From the NCBI RefSeq assembly GCF_004009905.1, contig NZ_ML136888.1, positions 1 to 40,351 on the forward strand: 40,351 bases of DNA. Direction: 5' to 3'. Shown in pieces: positions 7,866 to 15,669 of this stretch. The translations under genes were made by a program, and so were the position numbers. Position 1 is the stretch's first letter, and the number at the start of each line of letters is the position of its first letter. The notes beneath the pieces were generated by a model. That model saw only the letters and a list, made by a program, of their open reading frames with translations. It was not told the origin of the DNA and ran no database searches. This DNA is from Lactobacillus xujianguonis (GTDB lineage: Bacteria; Bacillota; Bacilli; Lactobacillales; Lactobacillaceae).

Positions 7866-9026
7866 ATATCAAAATATCGAATTCAATCTCTATTATTTGT
7901 GTTTATTGCCTTCATGCTGGGCTGTAATGAATACATGATCGTCGGGGTCTTACCTGATATTGCTAAAGAATACCATAGCAGTCTTTCTAGTTTAGGTTAT
8001 GTGGTAACCATCTTTGCCTTAGTTTATGCAATCTCAACTCTGATTGATACTAGCTGGGGTAATCGTTTTAGACGGGAAAAACTCTTGCTAGCCTTGATGA
8101 TTATTTTCTTCATTGGAAATACTTAGACTGCGCTAGCAACCAATTATTGGTCATTAATCTTGTCGCGAATATTAACAGCTTGTACCGCTGGCGCTATTAT
8201 TTCGCTAGTCCTAGTTTTAGCAAATTTCATCGCGCCAATGGATAAACGAGTCGGTTTACTTTCCTGGGTTTTTGCTGGTTTTAGCATTGCCTCAGTTGTG
8301 GGACTGCCGATTGGGACGATGTTAGCGCAAGTTTTTAATTGGCAGTTGAGCTTTGCCATTATTTCTATCCTAACGATAATTTCTTTTATTACTTTGTTGT
8401 TCGTTGTGCCTAAGAATACGCCACAGACGCAAGGAAAAATTGCTGAGCAATTCTCCCTATTGACGGATAAAAGAATTATCTTTGCAGTTATTTTTGTAGT
8501 TGCAATCTGTGCTGCAGATTATACCTTTTACACTTTTATTCGGCCCTTAATTACCGGACCACTTAACTTCGGTGAAACAGCTTTAGACTGGATTCTATCC
8601 TTCTTAGGTGTGTGTTCAATTGTCGGTAATAAATTTGCCGGCTTCTTAGCTGATCATGGCGGAGTTAAACGACTACCTAGTATTTATCTCTTAATGACAG
8701 TGTTGTTTTTACTGTTAGGGATGACTTTACATCTTCATTGGATCGGCATTGTGGTGATTTCTCTCCTTTGCATTATCTATTCCAGTTACGGGGCAACTAC
8801 ACAAATCATGTTTTTGGATATTGCTCAAGCTGAGTATCCGCAATCAATTGACTTGGCGAGCTCGCTAAATTTAATCTTTGCCAATGTCGGGATTTCGTTG
8901 GGCTCCTTTACGGCATCAGTTATTGCAGGCGTAACTTCGATTAATAATTCAGGTTACTTTGCAGCGATTTACGGCGTAATTGCCTTTCTATGTATTTGGT
9001 ACGCGAGTCGTATTTATCAGAATTGA
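7866..9026 (+). pseudogene. MFS drug/sugar efflux transporter, start lost and nonsense codon
   Basis: The frame encodes a DHA1-type 12-helix permease. A ribosome site (AGGAAG, 7855-7860) precedes ATA at 7866 exactly where ATG is expected (following residues SKYRIQSLLFVFIAFMLG). TAG at 8127-8129 interrupts GNT-x-TALATNYW, where a leucine codon TTG is the simplest ancestor. The frame is otherwise open to 9026. Residual starts (GTG 7899; 8160 region) would give only fragments. This is a second decay site near the dead two-component system. Confidence 0.85.
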
Positions 9027-9041
9027 AAAATATAGATAAAT

Positions 9042-9078
9042 AAAAAGCAAGATTATATTAAATTAATCTTGCTTTTTT
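9042..9078 (+). terminator. Intrinsic terminator
   Basis: AAAAGCAAGATTA pairs with TAATCTTGCTTTT and ends in a T-run, closing the DUF218/MFS unit. Confidence 0.9.
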
Positions 9079-9133
9079 CATACACTAGAATTTACTTACC
9101 GAAAGTTTATTTAGTATATATCATTATCATATA

Positions 9134-10417
9134 TTATTGTACGCGTGCAATCACATCACGAACTTTAATATTAGTCGTATCAAGTCCAGGTTCTTGACCA
9201 TGTAAATCAAAGTCCAATTTAACTTCTGGTCTAAATAGTAGAACATGAGTTGATCCACCAAAGTGGAACATCCCTAATTGATCACCTTTGTTGACATGTT
9301 GACCAATCCGAACCGTGATTTCATTATTTGAAACATCGCCCATACCAACTGCAACAAAGCCCATTAAACCAATCTTTGGATTATCAGCCTGGATGAAGAT
9401 GACCGCTCTAGTTGCTGTAGCAGTTAAGAAGGCTTGGGAATCATTAGCCGCAACTGGATCGGCACCGCGTGGATTTTCAAAGCCTTGACTTAATGCTTCG
9501 CCGTAGTAACTACCATTAACATGGTATGCTTTAACGATTTTACCACTAACCGGACTGTTCCAACGGTGATAACTCAGGGCACTTAAGAAGGCTTGATACA
9601 GAGTACCATTTTCAAATTTAGCTGTCCATGGATCGTTGTGTAATAGATCAAGTAATGAATATGGCTGCCCTTTGATCCAGAATTTTGCCTTTAATGGGAC
9701 ATTGCGAGCAATTCTAAATGGAGCAGATTCACACGCATTAGCCACAATATTTTCATCATTAGCGCCTGCAACTGGACGAATGCCTGGCTTGAACTTTCTG
9801 GTAAAGAAATCATCCCAAGATTTGAAGCCTAGTTTTTGGGTGACATCGGTTGAGCGACATTCAAATAAATCTAGGAAATTTTCACCTTTAGCTTCTTTTG
9901 CCATTTCTTGTAAAGCAGTTGGTGATAACCAACCTTTATCAGAAGTATTCAATACATAGGTTGAATCTTCTGTTTGCAAATAGTGTCCCCAATAATTTAA
10001 AATGTCGCGGAATTTTTCGTTAACTTTCGGGTTGTTGAAAAGCACATAGCCAGCTTTCGTTCCCATCGGATAATCTAGAATGGCATTAATTGGTGTTCCC
10101 ACTAAACCGGTTGTGTTAAATTCAGGTGCACGTTGAATAATTCGATTAAGCATCAAAAGCAATTGATGATAGTCTCTAACTTGTGGTGTACCGGCTGGCG
10201 TGTCGACGTCTTTCATCGGAATTTCGTCAAACATCATTTGGAACAAATTCCAGATATAGCGATCTGATTCAATTAACTCTTTCAGTGCTTGGACTGGAGG
10301 TAGTAAATGCTGATTTTCTTCGGCTTGAGCTTCTTGATAAACCTTTTTAATCCACTTGTCTTCAAACTCTTGATCACTTGGTAACCATTTACCAACGTTA
10401 AATTTATGTTTTGTCAT
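9134..10417 (-). CDS. Phosphatidylserine-decarboxylase-family (PsiD-like) pyruvoyl decarboxylase
   Basis: 427 residues from ATG 10417; six upstream codons are possible, but the GGAAAG ribosome site then lies inside them. The C-terminal third is the PSD catalytic domain: GKIVKAYHVNGSYYGEALS, then HFGGSTHVLLF, in which GGST (387-390) is the self-cleavage motif that makes the pyruvoyl group. The N-terminal ~200 residues match the PSD-associated domain found in PsiD, the soluble fungal L-tryptophan decarboxylase. No membrane segment or signal peptide is present and there is no phospholipid gene beside it, so an amino-acid decarboxylase is as likely as a PS decarboxylase (inference). A terminator-like hairpin precedes the ribosome site. 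Confidence 0.85.
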   Translation of the reverse strand: MTKHKFNVGKWLPSDQEFEDKWIKKVYQEAQAEENQHLLPPVQALKELIESDRYIWNLFQMMFDEIPMKDVDTPAGTPQVRDYHQLLLMLNRIIQRAPEFNTTGLVGTPINAILDYPMGTKAGYVLFNNPKVNEKFRDILNYWGHYLQTEDSTYVLNTSDKGWLSPTALQEMAKEAKGENFLDLFECRSTDVTQKLGFKSWDDFFTRKFKPGIRPVAGANDENIVANACESAPFRIARNVPLKAKFWIKGQPYSLLDLLHNDPWTAKFENGTLYQAFLSALSYHRWNSPVSGKIVKAYHVNGSYYGEALSQGFENPRGADPVAANDSQAFLTATATRAVIFIQADNPKIGLMGFVAVGMGDVSNNEITVRIGQHVNKGDQLGMFHFGGSTHVLLFRPEVKLDFDLHGQEPGLDTTNIKVRDVIARVQ

Positions 10418-10443
10418 GTTGAACACACTTTCCAATAGAAAAA

Positions 10444-10471
10444 CAAAAAACGCTTACAGCTTTACTGTAGC
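10444..10471 (-). terminator. Terminator-like hairpin in decarboxylase leader
   Basis: Minus strand: CGCTACAG pairs with CTGTAAGCG (one bulge), then TTTTTTG, ending about 26 bases before the decarboxylase start. It may end the recombinase transcript or attenuate the decarboxylase. A possible promoter (TTTACA, 17 bp, TATGTT) lies upstream at about 10528-10556. Confidence 0.55.
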
Positions 10472-10576
10472 GCCAAATGAAATTAGAAGCAATTAAATGC
10501 ATTCGTACTTTATATCTATTTACTTAACATAATTATGTATATGTGATTTGTAAAATATGAAAGCTAGTTGGATAAT

Positions 10577-10625
10577 TACTAATCAAATCAAAAAAGTTTA
10601 AACGTAGAATGCTTGTCTCAGCATT
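10577..10625. repeat. Flanking direct repeat, left copy
   Basis: Pairs without gaps with 11571-11619: identical TACTAATCAAA, TAGAAT and TCTCAGCATT blocks at the same internal spacing, about 32 of 49 positions equal. It overlaps the recombinase stop codon. Confidence 0.6.
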
Positions 10626-11304
10626 AGCCAAAATCAATACCCTTTAATGTTCTTTCTCGTGCTTCTTGATCTAAACCAAGATAGCGCAAAGTCATTTGTT
10701 CAGATGAATGATTCAATAATTGCATGACTAGAGCAATATTATGGTTGGTTTGTTCATAGACGCGATAAGCACCAGTTTTTCTCATTGTGTGCGTGCCCAG
10801 ATAATCGAGGTGTAAATTAACGCCAACCTTCTTCATGATTTGCCAGTATTGCTTACGCCCGATTGGTTTTTCAGCATGAGTGAATGATGGAAATAGCCAG
10901 GGACTTGAAAAAACGTGACCATTAAAGCCATTATTAGGATTTCCGTACTTTCTCAAATATAGTGGAGTGTTACTGTCATGAATATCAATTTGGTAAATCT
11001 TATTTTGCATCTCTTGCAGCCACTTAAAATATTCCGCTAGTTCCCGTTCAACTGGTTCAAGAAAAAGCACGTTCCGCTTTTTAGTTTTCTTGTCGATGAT
11101 ATAGGCATTCTTTTTGATTTCGCCAGAATCAGTGTAGACATCACCCTTTTTTAGATTTAGCACATCACTGATTCGGAGTAAGGTGGCTTTGCCCACTTGA
11201 AATAAGGTGTAATCTCGCATTCCGGTTAATTGATTTTTCTTCAATTCATCTTGAACCGATCTTAAAGTCCAGGTATCGGTAATTGGACGAACAACTTCGC
11301 GCAT
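10624..11304 (-). CDS. Orphan tyrosine recombinase
   Basis: A 226-residue site-specific recombinase catalytic domain with the full signature: Arg in LLRISDVL (about residue 43), HTMR (HxxR, about 173-176), His in LLNHSS and the nucleophile in TLRYLG. An N-terminal arm- or core-binding domain is largely absent, so it is shorter than phage integrases and resembles small chromosomal XerC-like recombinases. It has an AGAGGAG ribosome site, a -10 TATACT (11334-11339) and a -35 inside an inverted-repeat arm, suggesting autoregulation. No excisionase or cargo is adjacent. Direct repeats flank it and two inverted-repeat sites lie upstream. Confidence 0.88.
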   Translation of the reverse strand: MREVVRPITDTWTLRSVQDELKKNQLTGMRDYTLFQVGKATLLRISDVLNLKKGDVYTDSGEIKKNAYIIDKKTKKRNVLFLEPVERELAEYFKWLQEMQNKIYQIDIHDSNTPLYLRKYGNPNNGFNGHVFSSPWLFPSFTHAEKPIGRKQYWQIMKKVGVNLHLDYLGTHTMRKTGAYRVYEQTNHNIALVMQLLNHSSEQMTLRYLGLDQEARERTLKGIDFG

Positions 11305-11348
11305 TTTAAAGTCTCCTCTAATTCTTTAGAACTAGTATAGCATCTTTT

Positions 11349-11393
11349 ACATAAATGACATAATTGTGTAAAACTAAATAATGTCACTTAAGT
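11349..11393. promoter_or_regulatory. Inverted-repeat site 1 upstream of recombinase
   Basis: The arm ACATAAATGACATAA (11349-11363) faces TAATGTCACTTAAGT (11379-11393) across 15 bp. The left arm covers the recombinase -35. It may be a recombinase-binding or operator site. Confidence 0.6.
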
Positions 11394-11396
11394 ATC

Positions 11397-11441
11397 TTGA
11401 GTACTCAAATTTAACCCCTATTCTAAAGCCTTTTTAGGCTA
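11397..11441. repeat. Palindrome and small hairpin between the two sites
   Basis: TTGAGTACTCAA (11397-11408) is a perfect 12-bp palindrome. AGCCT-TTT-AGGCT (about 11427-11439) is a short hairpin. The spacer also contains a CCCC run. Confidence 0.4.
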
Positions 11442-11445
11442 CTGT

Positions 11446-11480
11446 ACATAAAGGACATAATGTTATTATGTCACTTATGT
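11446..11480. promoter_or_regulatory. Inverted-repeat site 2 (recombination-site-like)
   Basis: Fifteen-base arms ACATAAAGGACATAA (11446-11460) and TTATGTCACTTATGT (11466-11480) differ at two pair positions and are separated by TGTTA. The motif matches site 1 (consensus ATAARTGACATAA, four copies in all). The geometry resembles a simple tyrosine-recombinase core site, though its spacer is short. Confidence 0.6.
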
Positions 11481-11570
11481 AAGTACGGTATTTTCGACTT
11501 TTTAGTGTAAAGACAGCAATTTTTCCATCTGAATTTACGAATTTGCATTCTATGGACTGAAATGATCAAC

Positions 11571-11619
11571 TACTAATCAAAATTGCTAAACATTATCATA
11601 GAATTGCCCTCTCAGCATT
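11571..11619. repeat. Flanking direct repeat, right copy
   Basis: Matches 10577-10625 at a distance of 994 bp, with the recombinase gene and the four ATAARTGACATAA motifs between the copies. Confidence 0.6.
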
Positions 11620-11663
11620 GAACTTTTTATCGAAAAAAATTTAAAAAATATTGCTCCACACTC

Positions 11664-11718
11664 TTGTTCTTCCAAACAAAAGTTCATATAATATAAGTAT
11701 CCGCACGATTGTTCGTGC
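11664..11718 (+). promoter_or_regulatory. umuC promoter with downstream palindromic operator
   Basis: The -35 TTGTTC (11664-11669), 17 bp, and -10 TATAAT (11687-11692) are followed at 11703-11718 by GCACGA-TTGT-TCGTGC, a perfect palindrome at the expected transcript start. It is SOS-box-like (contains GTTCG), but LexA identity is inference; it could also be a 5' hairpin. Confidence 0.65.
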
Positions 11719-11739
11719 AGTTTTTGGAGCGAATAAAAA

Positions 11740-13059
11740 ATGTATGACTATAAGTATGAACCACACCGAATCATCTTCATGATTGATAATAAAAGTTTCT
11801 TTGCTTCATGTGAGGCATTGAGATTAGGACTAAATCCGATGACTACTTGTCTTGCAGTAATTTCTCGGCAAGAAGGTGGCAATTGGGGATCAGGCTTAAT
11901 CATGGCCGCCTCTCCTCTAGCTAAGAAAAAATACGGCTTGCATAACGTGATGCGAGCACGTGATTTACCTTCTAAAAGAGAAGCACCTGATTTAATGCTA
12001 GTTGATCCGCACATGAATCTTTATATTAAACGCAGCATGCAGGTTTTAGATATTTTTCGCAAGTATGCGGCTGATGAAGATATTCATATGTATTCAATTG
12101 ATGAAGGCATGATTGATATGACTAAATCATGGCGGCTATTTGGGGATGATCCTTATTATGTTGCGCGCAAAATGCAAAAGGACATTCATGATACACTAGG
12201 CCTCTACACTACTTGCGGGATCGGCGAAAATCCAATTTTAGCCAAGTTAGCCATGGATAATTCTGCTAAGCATAAGAAATCCATGATTGCTTTTTGGCAT
12301 TACATCGATGTGCCGGATACCATTTGGAATATTCCTAAGTTAGAAGATGTCTGGGGCATTAACACGCGAACTGCTAACCATTTGCGGCGAATTGGGATTA
12401 ATAATATGTATGACTTAGCCCATACTGACCCAGCAATTTTGAAAAGAGAGTTTGGTGTGATCGGAGAGCAGTTATTTGCGGAAAGTTGGGGCGTTGATCG
12501 TAGCATCATTAGCCACAAATATCACCCAAAAGCCAAGAGCTATGGCAATTCGCAAGTATTGCAGCGGGATTATTTTGATCAGCGGCAGATTGAAATTGTC
12601 ATTCGTGAAATTGGTGAACAAGTTGCCGCTCGCATTCGCGCACATAACTTAAGAACTGGCTGCGTCAATTTATTCATTGGCTATGCCTATGGTGAAATTG
12701 ATTACGGTGATCACCGCGGCGGCTTTAGTGTTCAGCAAAAAATCACACCTTCTAACGTTAGTCATGATTTAGTCCAAATTTTGCTTTATCTTTTTAGAAA
12801 GAATTGGCAAGGACAGGCAGTGCGTTGCATTGGTGTTAACTATAGTAAGCTTTCTCCTGATTACAGTTTGCAGTTAAATATTTTGGAAGATCCGGATTTG
12901 CAATTGAAGCGCTATAAACTAGATCATGTGGTTGATCAAGTCAGAAAGAAGTATGGCTTCTCTGCATTAGTCAAAGCCTCGAGTTTAATGCGTGGCGCAA
13001 CCGCGATTCAGCGCAGTAACTTAGTCGGCGGACACAATGGTGGTAATGCTTATGAGTGA
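11740..13059 (+). CDS. Y-family translesion DNA polymerase (UmuC/UvrX-like)
   Basis: 439 residues. Catalytic sequences are the N-terminal FMIDNKSFFASCEA (first metal-binding Asp) and YSIDEGMIDMT (Asp-Glu pair). These are followed by a helix-hairpin-helix-like region (WGINTRTANHLRRIGI) and a little-finger domain. It copies damaged DNA with low fidelity. The gene has the ribosome site GGAGCG, its own promoter and an SOS-like operator, and overlaps the downstream YolD-like gene. The UmuC-YolD pair is typical of Firmicute chromosomes, plasmids and prophages. No LexA/UmuD-like gene is present in the window. Confidence 0.93.
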   Translation: MYDYKYEPHRIIFMIDNKSFFASCEALRLGLNPMTTCLAVISRQEGGNWGSGLIMAASPLAKKKYGLHNVMRARDLPSKREAPDLMLVDPHMNLYIKRSMQVLDIFRKYAADEDIHMYSIDEGMIDMTKSWRLFGDDPYYVARKMQKDIHDTLGLYTTCGIGENPILAKLAMDNSAKHKKSMIAFWHYIDVPDTIWNIPKLEDVWGINTRTANHLRRIGINNMYDLAHTDPAILKREFGVIGEQLFAESWGVDRSIISHKYHPKAKSYGNSQVLQRDYFDQRQIEIVIREIGEQVAARIRAHNLRTGCVNLFIGYAYGEIDYGDHRGGFSVQQKITPSNVSHDLVQILLYLFRKNWQGQAVRCIGVNYSKLSPDYSLQLNILEDPDLQLKRYKLDHVVDQVRKKYGFSALVKASSLMRGATAIQRSNLVGGHNGGNAYE

Positions 13060-13432
13060 TAAATTCGATCAAAAAGTAGAAGAATTTTTCAAGAATTATC
13101 AAGATCGAGGCATGAAAAAGTGGGCTGGCTTCTTTTTGAGCGATCATACTTTAAAGATCAATCAGGATAAAGCCAAGCGAGCCACAGTTTATCCTAAGAA
13201 AAAGGAAATGAGTGAAACTGAAGTTAGTGAACTTTTGTTAAAAGCTTTTAGTGATCACTACCCTGTCAGTATTCAGCTTAAGAATTTAGATGAAGACGGT
13301 AGTTTTGCGGAGGATATTAAAGGCTTTGTTGAAGGTTACACTGATAAAAATATCGTAGTTGTGTCAGAAGCGAGTGTTAATTTGGATGAAATAAACCATG
13401 TTGAGGTCATTCGCCTTAGAAATTTTGAGTAA
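13052..13432 (+). CDS. YolD-like protein
   Basis: 126 residues from the ATG at 13052, which overlaps the polymerase stop; an ATG at 13037 in the same frame is an alternative. The hallmark is DRGMKKWAGFFLSDHT near residues 18-33, the YolD consensus (DRGMxKWxxFxxLxE). The C-terminal half, with short beta-strand-like segments, ends RLRNFE. YolD proteins are encoded beside Y-family polymerases and are thought to regulate or assist them, perhaps replacing UmuD; the mechanism is not established. Translational coupling is expected from the overlap. Confidence 0.85.
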   Translation: MSDKFDQKVEEFFKNYQDRGMKKWAGFFLSDHTLKINQDKAKRATVYPKKKEMSETEVSELLLKAFSDHYPVSIQLKNLDEDGSFAEDIKGFVEGYTDKNIVVVSEASVNLDEINHVEVIRLRNFE

Positions 13433-13434
13433 AT

Positions 13435-13461
13435 AAAAACAGGTATCCTTTCAGATACCTG
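13435..13461. terminator. Terminator between converging genes
   Basis: CAGGTATC (13440-13447) pairs with GATACCTG (13454-13461). A strong T-run on the minus strand suits the esterase gene; the plus side has only mixed A/T. Confidence 0.8.
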
Positions 13462-13468
13462 CAAAAAA

Positions 13469-14365
13469 TTATTTCACAAGATGCTTTTTAAAGAAGGCTG
13501 CTTCTTCATCGTTAGCTTCATTAGCTAACTCGTCTTTTTGATTAATTAAGAAGACATGTGGCTCGGGATGCTGGTCATCACCCCAAGATTTTTGAATAAC
13601 TTCAATGCCTTTAGCTCTTAAAAATCCATCTAACCTAACCGCACAGTCATGAATGAAATCTTGGTTAGCAGTACTAATGAAGGTTGGTAAGAAATCCTTA
13701 GTGATATATTTTTCAACATTTAACAAATCTTGATTTTTCGGATCCTTCATGATATCTGGCTTAAAGTATGCCAAAGTAGCGCCACTCATCATTCCAGGAT
13801 CAAGCATAAAGGTTGCCGGACTATTTAAAGCCACGGCTCTAAATTTCAGATCAGTTAAAGTGTAGCCAAATTTTTTCCGATATTCAGGATTGGTCAAAAT
13901 AGCAGTATATTGTTCAGCCATTTGACCACCGGCTGAGTCGCCAATCAAGAAAACATTGTTTTTGTCTAAATTGTATTCATCTGCATGTTCAGATACCCAA
14001 TGGATATATTGATCAACTTGATCGAGTTCTTCAGGAAAACTAGAATCAGGACCAAGGATGTAGTTTGGGTTTACGAAAGCAAAACCGCGTTTAGCCATGC
14101 CTAAACCATAAAATTGGTAAGTTTCTTTAGTCCCATAGACCCAGCCACCACCGTGAATATTAATAATGACTGGTAATTTGCCAGCAACATTTTTGGGTAA
14201 ATAAAGATCTAGCAAATTCCATTTGGGATCTTCACCGTATTGCAAGTCATCGATTCTTTTTACTTCGGGGATGTCAGGCGCTAGACCGGCATCACGTTTA
14301 TCATCACTAGCTTTGCAACCAGCACGCATTGCCTCAACAGCAGCTAATATTTTTTGATCAACCAT
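13469..14365 (-). CDS. Alpha/beta hydrolase (BD-FAE/hormone-sensitive-lipase-like esterase)
   Basis: A 298-residue serine esterase without signal peptide, hence cytoplasmic. The oxyanion-hole motif HGGGWVYG lies near residue 70, the nucleophile elbow GDSAGG near 143, the acid probably in STANQDFIHD and the base in HPEPHVF. These features fit short-chain carboxylesterases that act on acetyl or feruloyl esters; the true substrate is unknown. A purine-rich ribosome site (AGAAGAAAG) precedes ATG 14365. It is divergent from the secreted-protein gene at 14508 and ends at a shared terminator. Confidence 0.9.
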   Translation of the reverse strand: MVDQKILAAVEAMRAGCKASDDKRDAGLAPDIPEVKRIDDLQYGEDPKWNLLDLYLPKNVAGKLPVIINIHGGGWVYGTKETYQFYGLGMAKRGFAFVNPNYILGPDSSFPEELDQVDQYIHWVSEHADEYNLDKNNVFLIGDSAGGQMAEQYTAILTNPEYRKKFGYTLTDLKFRAVALNSPATFMLDPGMMSGATLAYFKPDIMKDPKNQDLLNVEKYITKDFLPTFISTANQDFIHDCAVRLDGFLRAKGIEVIQKSWGDDQHPEPHVFLINQKDELANEANDEEAAFFKKHLVK

Positions 14366-14507
14366 AAAACTTTCTTCTCTTTTCCTTTATAATCTATTAC
14401 CTATTTTATAAGTTTTTGGAAACGGATACAAACCAAATGCTAGTAAGAGAAATTTAGCTTTTTTCTTGCTATAATTTTGGTTAAAAGAATTTGATGAGGT
14501 AAAGATA

Positions 14508-15155
14508 TTGAAAAAATTTAACCAAAAACTCGCACTGGTTACCTTAAGTCTAGCGTTAGCAATGCCTGGATTAAGCAGTGTTTTAATCCCTACTCCTGTT
14601 TCCGCAGTAACTAAGGCTAAAAAACAAGCTAAAGTTACGGTCAAAAGTAAGACGCCAATTTATAATTTTGCGGGCCAGAAGATTTCGCCCAAAGGTTATC
14701 ACTGGCCAAAGAATGCCAAAATTGCGGTCAACGGTGCCTTCTATTTATGGAATGAAAAACAAAACAAGGTAAAGCTTTATTACCATTTAACTAATCGTCG
14801 CCAAAAAATGGTCAAAGCGGGCAAAAGCAAGAAGGTCAATTTAGGGGATGCTTTTGTAAAAACTAGTAATGTCAAAATTAGTCGAAAGCTTAAAGCGCAA
14901 AATTCTGCCTTAACTGCAGAAAATAATCATAAGATCGCCGCTTCAGAAAGTGATCTAATTACTCTGAATGAATTAATTAAAAACTCCGCGCAAATCAAAA
15001 AGAGTAAAAGATATCAGCAAGCAAGTGCAGAAGAGCGTTATAACTATCGTGAAGCAATTAATGATGCGAAGAAGGCGCTAAAGCACGATACTTTGTCAGC
15101 TGCTAGAGTTCAGTATCTAATTTGGCAAGCAAACATTGCTATTAAAGCATTTTAA
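14508..15155 (+). CDS. Secreted SLAP/FIVAR-like surface protein
   Basis: 215 residues from a TTG start with a GAGG ribosome site. A Sec signal peptide (KKFNQKLALVTLSLALAMPG, cleavage near VSA at about 34) is followed by a basic region resembling one SLAP-type wall-binding repeat (SKTPIYNFAGQKI ... GAFYLWNEKQNKVKLYYHL). The C-terminal ~65 residues form a helical FIVAR-like module (LNELIKNSAQIKKSKRYQQA ... YREAINDAKKAL), as found in adhesins. There is no LPxTG, so attachment would be non-covalent. It is a monocistronic unit with its own terminator. Role in adhesion is inferred. Confidence 0.75.
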   Translation: MKKFNQKLALVTLSLALAMPGLSSVLIPTPVSAVTKAKKQAKVTVKSKTPIYNFAGQKISPKGYHWPKNAKIAVNGAFYLWNEKQNKVKLYYHLTNRRQKMVKAGKSKKVNLGDAFVKTSNVKISRKLKAQNSALTAENNHKIAASESDLITLNELIKNSAQIKKSKRYQQASAEERYNYREAINDAKKALKHDTLSAARVQYLIWQANIAIKAF

Positions 15156-15161
15156 GACAAT

Positions 15162-15190
15162 AAAAAACCATCCATGAAGGATGGTTTTTT
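15162..15190 (+). terminator. Intrinsic terminator
   Basis: CCATCC-ATGAA-GGATGG flanked by six A and six T, right after the secreted protein gene. Confidence 0.9.
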
Positions 15191-15261
15191 ATCTACAATT
15201 AATTACAACTTCGATTAAAAGTCTGCCTGCACGGAAACAAGTTCAACTTGTTCGGCCTCTG

Positions 15262-15417
15262 CTAACTTCTAATCACAACAGGTGTTTCGAGGTGTGGTAT
15301 TTTTGTTTTTTCGACAATATTTTTACAATTACTTATTTTATTTACAATCAATGCAAAAACACCAACTGCATTGATTACAAATGCAATAAGTCTATGAAAT
15401 GTTGTATCTTTTTCCAC
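15262..15417 (-). CDS. Small single-span membrane peptide (toxin-like)
   Basis: A 51-residue frame starts at GTG 15417 (another GTG lies at 15423) and contains one hydrophobic helix (LIAFVINAVGVFALIV) followed by a basic tail. The upstream GGGGTG is a fair ribosome site. It sits alone in a 500-bp intergenic region, its 3' side carries the inverted repeat AACAAGTT/AACTTGTT (about 15238-15255), and a palindrome lies upstream. Size and topology resemble type I toxins or holin-like peptides, but I cannot match a family, and an antisense RNA promoter is not clear. Confidence 0.4.
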   Translation of the reverse strand: MEKDTTFHRLIAFVINAVGVFALIVNKISNCKNIVEKTKIPHLETPVVIRS

Positions 15418-15451
15418 TGACACACCCCATTTCTCTTAAATCATGTTTTAT

Positions 15452-15467
15452 AGGTAAGCGCTTACCT
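15452..15467. promoter_or_regulatory. Perfect 16-bp palindrome
   Basis: AGGTAAGC|GCTTACCT lies between the small membrane-peptide gene and the sirtuin genes, next to TATATTATAA on one side. It is a likely operator for an unknown regulator. Its CGC centre makes it only loosely cre-like. Confidence 0.5.
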
Positions 15468-15669
15468 TACTTATATTATAACCGATTCAGTCATTTTTTG
15501 CATTAGAATTGTTTAATTATTTTCACTACATTTCGATACAATCTGTATTTAAATAGACAGATGATCTATTCCTGTACTTCTTTACTACTGCAATTCTGAG
15601 TATTATTTATTTAAAAGTTTGAAACAACATGTATGAAAATAAACAACTTAAATAGAATTGAAGTATGGT

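Noticed and set aside
10624-11304. Recombinase as the integrase of the right-end prophage
   Set aside because: It is 22 kb away from the phage genes with normal chromosomal genes between, and is much shorter than a phage integrase.
11397-11408. TTGAGTACTCAA as a transposon end or target duplication
   Set aside because: It is a single palindrome without transposase or partner repeat.
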